Origin: UBA8687 sp964564655
GTDB lineage: Bacteria > Nitrospinota > Nitrospinia > Nitrospinales > VA-1
Assembly (NCBI GenBank): GCA_964564655.1
Contig: CAZMBO010000045.1
Coordinates: forward strand, 1 to 12,796
DNA: 12,796 nucleotides
Direction of reading: 5' to 3'
Shown: positions 7,179 to 12,796 of the stretch, in pieces
How positions within the stretch are numbered: the stretch's first letter is position 1
Layout of the letters: every line of letters starts with the position of its first letter
Made by a program: the position numbers and the translations under genes
The notes under the pieces: generated by a model
What the model saw: the letters and a program-made list of their open reading frames with translations, nothing else
Databases searched by the model: none
Told to the model about the DNA's origin: nothing

Positions 7179-8055
7179 TAGGGTCATGAAAAATTTTATT
7201 GAGGTGTTGGTATGCATCAATTCTACGGTCTCTTAAGAAAGGCCAGTTTTGCCGAACTGATTCAATTTCAGGTAACGAACATGAAGCCAATATTATTTGA
7301 GGTTCACTTCCATTTGCCTGCTGTAAAATATTTCCAAATGGATCGCAGATAAAAGAACGCCCCCAAAAAGTTAAGTCTGATTCTTTGCCGCCTCGATTTA
7401 CAGAAGCCAAGAATAAACCGTTTGAAATGGCATGAGATTTTTGAATAGTCTCCCAAGCTGATATCTGGCTAAGTGATTCCATGCGGTCACATTTTTGATA
7501 GCCGATCGCGGTTGGATAAAACAAAAACTGTGCTCCTGTTAAGGCAGTCAAACGTGCGGCTTCTGGGAACCATTGATCCCAACAAATTAAAACACCAACT
7601 TTCCCGTAACGTGTAGAAAAACTTTTAAATCCATTGTCCCCTGGTGTGAAATAATATTTTTCGTAAAAGCAGGGATCATCTGGAATATGCATTTTTCGAT
7701 AGGTTCCTGCTATGCTTCCGTCGGCATCTATGATAACGGCTGAATTGTGATAAATACCTTCCGTCCTTTTTTCAAACAAGGGAACAATCAATACAACTTC
7801 TAGTTCTTTTGCCAATTGCGCCATGACCATGCTAGTGGGACCAGGAATTGGCTCAGCCAATGAAAAATTTTTTGGGTTTTCTGTCTGGCAAAAATAATTA
7901 GAAAGAAAAAGCTCAGGCAAGCAAATAATTTGAGCTCCTTTTGCTGTAGCTTCGCGAATAGAATCTATGGCAACCTGTAAATTCTGATCAGAATCATTAT
8001 GAGAAGTCATTTGGATTAATCCGATGACACGAGTGTTATCCTTAATATTTTTCAT
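7171..8055 (-). CDS. aguB: N-carbamoylputrescine amidase (nitrilase superfamily)
   Basis: Cytoplasmic carbon-nitrogen hydrolase of 294 residues that splits N-carbamoylputrescine to putrescine, carbon dioxide and ammonia. The nitrilase triad is visible: Glu48 in CLPELFLSNYF, Lys121 in GTYRKMHIPDD, Cys158 in GVLICWDQWFPEAARL. The following stretch YPTAIGYQKCD and SHAISNGLFLASVNRGG fit the AguB branch, and the overlapping aguA downstream makes the substrate very likely. The start at ATG 8055 puts the N-terminus at the usual family position (VIGLIQMTS); the ribosome site is weak. It is the first gene of the aguBA operon and diverges from the 125-residue orphan gene across 114 bases. The pathway supplies putrescine from arginine-derived agmatine; no arginine decarboxylase is in this window. 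Confidence 0.93.
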   Translation of the reverse strand: MKNIKDNTRVIGLIQMTSHNDSDQNLQVAIDSIREATAKGAQIICLPELFLSNYFCQTENPKNFSLAEPIPGPTSMVMAQLAKELEVVLIVPLFEKRTEGIYHNSAVIIDADGSIAGTYRKMHIPDDPCFYEKYYFTPGDNGFKSFSTRYGKVGVLICWDQWFPEAARLTALTGAQFLFYPTAIGYQKCDRMESLSQISAWETIQKSHAISNGLFLASVNRGGKESDLTFWGRSFICDPFGNILQQANGSEPQIILASCSLPEIESVRQNWPFLRDRRIDAYQHLNKIFHDPNE

Positions 8056-8080
8056 AGTAAGTGTGAGTTAGAAGTGTGCG

Positions 8081-8110
8081 TTCATACTTTATGGCATGAT
8101 ATGGTATCAT
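8081..8110 (+). promoter_or_regulatory. weak sigma-70-like promoter for the orphan gene and mfd
   Basis: TTCATA (8081-8086, four of six matches) is followed after 18 bases by TATCAT (8105-8110, five of six). It would drive the plus-strand genes starting at 8170. The -10 lies in the right half of the palindrome at 8096-8110. No equally good promoter is visible for aguB on the opposite strand. Confidence 0.3.
8096..8110. promoter_or_regulatory. short palindrome in the aguB/orphan-gene divergent region
   Basis: ATGATATGGTATCAT is an inverted repeat with perfect six-base arms (ATGATA/TATCAT) around TGG. It sits between two divergent transcription units and overlaps a possible -10 element, as expected of a dimeric repressor operator. 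The arms are AT-rich and short, so chance is possible. Confidence 0.35.
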
Positions 8111-8169
8111 ATTAAATATTTCCTTTTCATTGTGGTCCTATCAACTTTTTTAAAAATATTTCTAAGATT

Positions 8170-8547
8170 ATGTGGATAAAACAGGCATTCAGGGATTATT
8201 ACAAGCCAAAACTAAAGCGAGAGCTAAAACGTGATCCAAACCAAGATGAAATGGATCAACGCTTTGAAGAAATTTATAGTCAGGTTAATTGCACTTTGCT
8301 CGCAGGAGTTTTAGAAGGGGTGGCTATTTATTTTTATGAGATAGCAAAATTTTCTAAAGAAGAACTGGATGGCTTTAGAGATCGTCCAGAGGAATACTTG
8401 TTTGATCGCTTTGGTGGTGGCAACTATAAACTCAATTTTTATGAAGGTCCCTCCTTTATTGTATGTGTAAACTTTAAACCTAAAGGCGAACCAAAGTGGA
8501 TCGACCTACTTCCTGAAAAGGCTGGAGCAAACCCTAATCCTGCCTGA
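8170..8547 (+). CDS. conserved-looking hypothetical protein upstream of mfd
   Basis: Unrecognised soluble protein of 125 residues with no signal peptide and no membrane span. The N-terminal third is strongly basic and helical (FRDYYKPKLKRELKRDPNQD). A mixed middle follows, with aromatic-rich AIYFYEIAKF (about 52-61), an acidic stretch (SKEELDGFRDRPEEYLFDRF), and a C-terminal part likely to be beta-strand (YKLNFYEGPSFIVCVNFKP). There are two cysteines, with no metal-site spacing. Codon use and composition match the neighbours, so it looks like a real, native gene. The start at ATG 8170 has no strong ribosome site. mfd begins 27 bases after the stop with no terminator between, so co-transcription is likely. 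No function is proposed. Confidence 0.8.
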   Translation: MWIKQAFRDYYKPKLKRELKRDPNQDEMDQRFEEIYSQVNCTLLAGVLEGVAIYFYEIAKFSKEELDGFRDRPEEYLFDRFGGGNYKLNFYEGPSFIVCVNFKPKGEPKWIDLLPEKAGANPNPA

Positions 8548-8574
8548 TTTGATTTTCTGGATACACCCAATATC

Positions 8575-11500
8575 ATGAACAATAGCATTTCGATGCAAAG
8601 AGATGGATTGATAAATTGTCTTAATCGAGTCCAAGGTTGTATTAGTTATCCGAGACAGGAAATTTCTGTTGAAGGTCTTCGAGGAGCGGCTAGCGCCTAT
8701 TTTCTCTCTCGTTTGCAGCAATTAGAAAATGGACGACCGGTAATTATTGTGACAAGTGATCAAAACCGAGGGGATTTATTATTGGAAGATTTTAAATATT
8801 TTTTCCATTATATGAACCTTAAAATCAAGCCTCAATCATTTCCATCCTGGGAATTATTGCCCTATGAATCTCTTTCACCTCTTAATCAAATTTCCGGTGA
8901 AAGACTGGAGATCTTAAATAGACTGAAGAGGGGTGAAAAACTTTTCCTAATTGCTCCTATTGAAGCACTGATGCAAACAGTAATTCCAAAACATAATCTC
9001 CAAAAAAATGTGTTTTCAATCAAATCAAATGACGAGCTGGAGCGTGAACTTTTAGAAGCCAGTCTGGCTGATAATGGGTTTTTACGTTCATCTCTTGTTG
9101 AAAATAGATGTGAATTTAGTATTCGCGGAGATATCGTTGATTTTTTTCATCCTGGAGCAAACAATCCGATTCGCATTGAACTTTTTGGAGATACAGTTGA
9201 GTCAATTCGAGAATTTGATATTTTCACCCAGATATCAATAAACAAATTAGAGGCTATCGATATTCTTCCTGTTCGTGAGTTGTGTTTGAGTAAAGCTGAG
9301 AGCGAAAGTGGATTGAGGAAAATTTTAAGACGATCAGAGGAATTGGGTTTAGAGAAATCTCAGACCAATGAACTTCAGGAAAAAATTAAGAATCTTGGGT
9401 TTTTTCCAGGAATGGAATTTCTTGCACCTTTTTTTTTCAGTTCTAGAGAAACGGTATTTGATTATTTACCTGAAAACACCCTGGTTGTAATGGATGAACC
9501 TGATACCTTGGTTGAAAAAGGTCAACAATTTGAAAAACTCATTCAATCAGAATTCAATAATTGCATCGAGAATGGAAGAATTACTTCTTCACCAAAAGAG
9601 TTTTATCTTACCTCCGGAGAATTTTTTTCTGAGTGTAAGGACCTGCATGGGCCCCTCAAATTAAGTTCTCTCAAAATTACGGATAGTGGAGAACACAATT
9701 TAGAGATCAAGCAAATACCTCAGATGGCAGGTAGTTTGGATATATTTACCGACCAAGCGATTCGATGGAAAAGTGAAGGACAAAATATTGTGATCGTTGC
9801 CCCTGCAAAGGGGCAGATTCGTCGTATACATGAATTAATGAACGAATGGGGTTTGGAAGTGGATGTGGATCTTGGACGATTGAGTCAGGGCTTTCATTTT
9901 AAATCGGCCAATTTGGTTTTTATTGCCGAGCATGAAATTTTTGGGAGGTCACATAAGCATCGACATAGACGAAAAACTAATTCACAGAGTTTTCAAAGAG
10001 GATTAAAGGATTTAAAAAAAGGAGATTATCTAGTCCATGTAGATTATGGCATTGGCCTTTATTTAGGTACTAAAGAAATCAAAACTGGAATTGGAGGTGG
10101 AGAATTTCTAAATATCCAGTATGCAGATGATGAAAAGCTATACCTTCCCATGGAGGGATTAGGTAATATTCAAAAATATGTAGGCGGATCAGAAAATGCT
10201 CCTCCTTTGAGTAAAATGGGGGGAATTGCCTGGAAGAGACAAAAAAAACAAGTTAAAGAAGCTATTCAGGAGATGGCTGGGGATTTGCTGAAACTTTACG
10301 CTTCAAGAGAACTGGCTAAGGGTCATGCGTACTCATCAAATACTATGATGGTAAGAGAGTTTGCGGACTCATTTGAGTATGAGGAGACGGATGATCAACT
10401 AAAGGCAATTGAAGAGGTGGAAAATGACCTCGAAAGCGATAAGCCAACAGATCGATTGATCTGCGGTGATGTAGGGTATGGGAAAACGGAAGTGGCCATG
10501 CGAGCTGCATTTAAAGTGATTCTGGATAAAAAACAGGTTGCCGTATTGGTGCCGACAACCATTCTTGCTCAACAACATTTGCAAACTTTTCAGGAGCGAT
10601 TTAGAGAATATCCTGTCACTATTGATATGGTAAATCGTTTCCGTTCACCACGCGAACAAAAAAATACTTTAGAAAAGCTAAAGAGGGGAGAAGTGGACAT
10701 CATTATTGGAACGCATCGACTGCTTTCAAAGGATGTCGAGTTTGCTTCATTGGGACTGATTGTAGTGGATGAAGAACAAAGGTTTGGTGTTAAACATAAA
10801 GAGAAATTAAAAAAACTTAGAAACTCTGTTGATATTTTAACGCTCACCGCCACTCCTATTCCTCGAACTCTACATTTTTCTTTAATGGGAGTTCGGGACT
10901 TAAGCGTTATTGAGACTCCTCCTCTGGATCGCCTTGCGGTCAAGACTTTTATAAGAAAATTTGATGAAGAGGTAATTCGTGATGCCATTTTAAGAGAAGT
11001 GGATAGAGGGGGGCAGGTGTTTTTTGTGCACAATAAAATCCACAGTATCCATTCTATTGCTGAATTGATAAGGAGACTGGTTCCAGAAGTCAGGATAGAT
11101 ATAGGCCATGGTCAATTGCCTGAACATCAGCTAGAAAAAGTTATGAAAGGTTTTCTTGAGAAAGAAATAGATGTGTTGCTTAGTACTTCTATAGTTGAAT
11201 CAGGACTGGATATTCCTTCAGCAAATACAATCATTATCAATCGCGCAGACCAATTTGGATTAGCTCAACTTTATCAACTTCGTGGCCGTGTGGGTAGGTA
11301 CAAGCATCAAGCCTATGCTTACCTATTAATTCCTAGCGCACAGGCATTGAGCGAGGAAGCGCGAAAAAGACTTGCGGCAATAGAAGAGTTAAGCGAATTA
11401 GGTGCAGGCTTTCAACTTGCAGCAAGGGATATGGAAATTAGAGGTGTTGGAAATATGCTAGGAAGTAATCAATCAGGGCACATTGCCTCTGTAGGGTTCG

Positions 11501-12015
11501 ATCTTTACTGTAAACTAGTTGAAGATATGGTTAAAGATATTCGCGGAGAAAAGGTTGAACCTCGAATTGAAGTTGAAATTGATCTTTTGGTTAAAGGTTA
11601 TATTCCCAATGAATATGTTCCCGATCTTAACCAAAGATTAGATCTTTATCGACGAATTCAATTAGCGGCAGACATAAATGAGTGTATGGCTTTATCTAGA
11701 GAAATGATCGATCGTTTTGGCCCGTATCCCGAGTCGATTGAGAAGCTTTTGGCGTTACTTGAAATTCGTATATTTTGTCAAAAATTACATATAAACCAAG
11801 TCCATATGAAAAATGGAAAAGTATTTATGACTTTGCTTCCCTCGACTCCTGTGAGGCCAGAAAGTCTTGCTGTGATTTTGGATGAACGGTTAAAGATGTT
11901 GTCCGAATTTCAGATTGGAATTCTCCTTGACAGGAAAGGTTGGAAGGCAGATTTAAAAGTAGTTTCTAAATATCTACAAAAACTTTTAAATTTATTGAAT
12001 GTTAAAAAGGCCTAA
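8575..12015 (+). CDS. mfd: transcription-repair coupling factor Mfd
   Basis: ATP-dependent DNA translocase that removes RNA polymerase stalled at lesions and recruits UvrA for nucleotide excision repair. The 1146 residues match the usual length (about 1150). Domains in order: an N-terminal UvrB-like region (about 1-350, e.g. SWELLPYESLSP and the degenerate non-ATPase GLRGAASAYF); the CarD-like RNA polymerase interaction domain (about 478-560, KKGDYLVHVDYGIGLYLG); helicase domain 1 with Walker A GDVGYGKTE (631) and Walker B DEEQ (732) in DEEQRFGVKHKEKL; helicase domain 2 with QLRGRVGRYKHQAYAYL (901 onward) and the translocation region AARDMEIRGVGNMLGSNQSG; and a C-terminal TRCF domain (about 1000-1120, YIPNEYVPDLNQRLDLYRRI). 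No key residue is missing. ATG 8575 or ATG 8593 could be the start; neither has a clear ribosome site. The next gene starts two bases after the stop. Confidence 0.98.
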   Translation: MNNSISMQRDGLINCLNRVQGCISYPRQEISVEGLRGAASAYFLSRLQQLENGRPVIIVTSDQNRGDLLLEDFKYFFHYMNLKIKPQSFPSWELLPYESLSPLNQISGERLEILNRLKRGEKLFLIAPIEALMQTVIPKHNLQKNVFSIKSNDELERELLEASLADNGFLRSSLVENRCEFSIRGDIVDFFHPGANNPIRIELFGDTVESIREFDIFTQISINKLEAIDILPVRELCLSKAESESGLRKILRRSEELGLEKSQTNELQEKIKNLGFFPGMEFLAPFFFSSRETVFDYLPENTLVVMDEPDTLVEKGQQFEKLIQSEFNNCIENGRITSSPKEFYLTSGEFFSECKDLHGPLKLSSLKITDSGEHNLEIKQIPQMAGSLDIFTDQAIRWKSEGQNIVIVAPAKGQIRRIHELMNEWGLEVDVDLGRLSQGFHFKSANLVFIAEHEIFGRSHKHRHRRKTNSQSFQRGLKDLKKGDYLVHVDYGIGLYLGTKEIKTGIGGGEFLNIQYADDEKLYLPMEGLGNIQKYVGGSENAPPLSKMGGIAWKRQKKQVKEAIQEMAGDLLKLYASRELAKGHAYSSNTMMVREFADSFEYEETDDQLKAIEEVENDLESDKPTDRLICGDVGYGKTEVAMRAAFKVILDKKQVAVLVPTTILAQQHLQTFQERFREYPVTIDMVNRFRSPREQKNTLEKLKRGEVDIIIGTHRLLSKDVEFASLGLIVVDEEQRFGVKHKEKLKKLRNSVDILTLTATPIPRTLHFSLMGVRDLSVIETPPLDRLAVKTFIRKFDEEVIRDAILREVDRGGQVFFVHNKIHSIHSIAELIRRLVPEVRIDIGHGQLPEHQLEKVMKGFLEKEIDVLLSTSIVESGLDIPSANTIIINRADQFGLAQLYQLRGRVGRYKHQAYAYLLIPSAQALSEEARKRLAAIEELSELGAGFQLAARDMEIRGVGNMLGSNQSGHIASVGFDLYCKLVEDMVKDIRGEKVEPRIEVEIDLLVKGYIPNEYVPDLNQRLDLYRRIQLAADINECMALSREMIDRFGPYPESIEKLLALLEIRIFCQKLHINQVHMKNGKVFMTLLPSTPVRPESLAVILDERLKMLSEFQIGILLDRKGWKADLKVVSKYLQKLLNLLNVKKA
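12006..12010 (+). promoter_or_regulatory. ribosome binding site for the lipoprotein isomerase, inside the end of mfd
   Basis: AAAGG in the last codons of mfd lies seven bases before GTG 12018. This favours the GTG over the later in-frame ATG at 12051, which would cut into the lipoprotein signal peptide. Confidence 0.6.
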
Positions 12016-12017
12016 TT

Positions 12018-12796
12018 GTGATTATATATTTTAAGCCATTATTGTTGGTCATGATCATTATATTAAACTCTTGCTTTGATAATAATCCTTCAGCGAATTT
12101 AATAGCTAATGATATTGTGTTAAGAATAAATGATGAGAAAGTCTCATCAAAACAATTTAAAAAGATATTTGTCGAGCAGAAAAAAATATTTAAAGTTCAA
12201 AATACCCAAGAATTAAAACCAGAAGAGTTGACTTGGCTTAAAAACAGAGTGCTAGATGAAATAGTAAAAAAAACCTTACTTTCACAGGAAATTGCGAAAA
12301 ATAATATTACGATTGACCAAAATAAATTGGATGAGGTTTTGAGTCAAAAAAGAGAAGGATATATTGGAGGCACACTGAAACAAACGTTGGCATTAGAAAA
12401 GATTTCGGTTAATGATTGGGAAAATTCTATAAAGACTACGCTTTTGATAAATAAATTGATTCATAAATATGTCAATAGTAAGGTGTCGGTGAGCGAGAAA
12501 GAAATGCGTGAATATTTTGATAAAAGTAACGACTTCCATAAGAAAGAACAAGTTAGAGCCCTTCATATTATGGTCGAGTCTGAAGAAGAAATTAGAGAAA
12601 TACAAAAAGAAATTCGGCGTAAGCAAAAATCTTTTTCGGAACTTGCAAAAGAGTATTCTCTTGGACCTGAAGGGATCCAGGGAGGTGACTTGGGTTATTT
12701 TGAGGCTGGTCAGATGCCGGAAGAGTTTGACGATGTTTTTAAATTAAAGATAAATAAAGTTAGCGATATTATTCGAACTCCGTATGGTTTCCACTT
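12018..12796 (+). CDS. SurA/PpiC-type peptidyl-prolyl isomerase lipoprotein (3' partial)
   Basis: Envelope folding factor: a parvulin-type isomerase with an N-terminal chaperone region, in the style of SurA and PrsA. 259 codons are visible and the 3' end is missing. The signal sequence (LLLVMIIILNSC) ends in a lipobox with Cys19, so the protein is probably lipid-anchored in the envelope. Residues 30-160 form the helical SurA-N-like region, opening DIVLRINDEKVSSKQFKKIF. The parvulin domain starts near 178 (QVRALHIMV) and includes FSELAKEYSLGP (about 206-217), GGDLGYFEAGQMPEEFDDVF (222-241) and RTPYGFH at the edge. The GTG start is two bases after the mfd stop, with AAAGG seven bases upstream, so translation is probably coupled to mfd. 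mfd followed by isomerase genes is, to my knowledge, a recurrent arrangement in some deltaproteobacteria. Whether a second isomerase follows cannot be seen. Confidence 0.92.
   Translation, partial: MIIYFKPLLLVMIIILNSCFDNNPSANLIANDIVLRINDEKVSSKQFKKIFVEQKKIFKVQNTQELKPEELTWLKNRVLDEIVKKTLLSQEIAKNNITIDQNKLDEVLSQKREGYIGGTLKQTLALEKISVNDWENSIKTTLLINKLIHKYVNSKVSVSEKEMREYFDKSNDFHKKEQVRALHIMVESEEEIREIQKEIRRKQKSFSELAKEYSLGPEGIQGGDLGYFEAGQMPEEFDDVFKLKINKVSDIIRTPYGFH

Noticed and set aside
7179..7220. Longer aguA starts at TTG 7220, ATG 7217 or ATG 7187
   Set aside because: They overlap aguB more deeply and extend beyond the usual family N-terminus; ATG 7178 gives a standard coupled overlap.
10590..11033. 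147-codon open frame on the minus strand
   Set aside because: It lies wholly opposite conserved helicase motifs of mfd, and its product resembles no family; it is a shadow frame.
12508..12747. 79-codon plus-strand frame near the right edge
   Set aside because: It is out of frame with, and wholly inside, the isomerase coding region that carries clear parvulin motifs.

Overview
The window is AT-rich, gene-dense chromosomal DNA from a Gram-negative bacterium. An exported rhodanese, a LapA-type inner-membrane protein, a SurA/PpiC-type lipoprotein isomerase and a sigma-54 activator all fit a diderm cell. An SmbP-like His-rich periplasmic protein is best known from nitrifiers, and the overall mix would suit a Nitrospinota-like or deltaproteobacterial-grade marine lineage. 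That placement is inference; no rRNA or other phylogenetic marker is present. I see no tRNA, rRNA, insertion sequence, phage gene, CRISPR array or integration site.

Layout: (1) 1-2780, minus strand: a large sigma-54-dependent activator with three GAF-like sensor regions and an AAA+ domain, complete at its N-terminus and running off the left edge just before its stop. (2) 2781-3197: a roughly 420-base divergent intergenic region with a repeated AATATTTCC motif, a sigma-54-like element and a sigma-70-like element, all placed so that they could serve the next gene. (3) 3198-3581, plus: an SmbP-like His-rich exported protein. (4) 3808-4758, minus: an exported two-domain rhodanese. (5) 4937-6113, plus: a membrane-anchored coiled-coil protein with an extremely acidic tail, then a LapA-family membrane protein. 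(6) 6138-8055, minus: aguB and aguA, overlapping by 8 bases, the two-step route from agmatine to putrescine. (7) 8170 to the right edge, plus: an unrecognised 125-residue protein, mfd, and a lipoprotein peptidyl-prolyl isomerase (3' end missing), tightly spaced and probably one transcript.

How the genes work together: the agu pair is a clear pathway unit. The mfd/isomerase pair is tightly coupled by position but joins unrelated functions (transcription-coupled DNA repair and envelope protein folding). The most suggestive regulatory arrangement is the sigma-54 activator divergent from the SmbP-like gene, with repeats at typical enhancer distance from a sigma-54-like promoter. This is a hypothesis built from sequence pattern only.

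Most of the window is ordinary. No obviously new multi-gene system is visible. The items most worth a second look are the activator/SmbP intergenic region, the acidic-tail membrane protein next to lapA, and the orphan gene in front of mfd.
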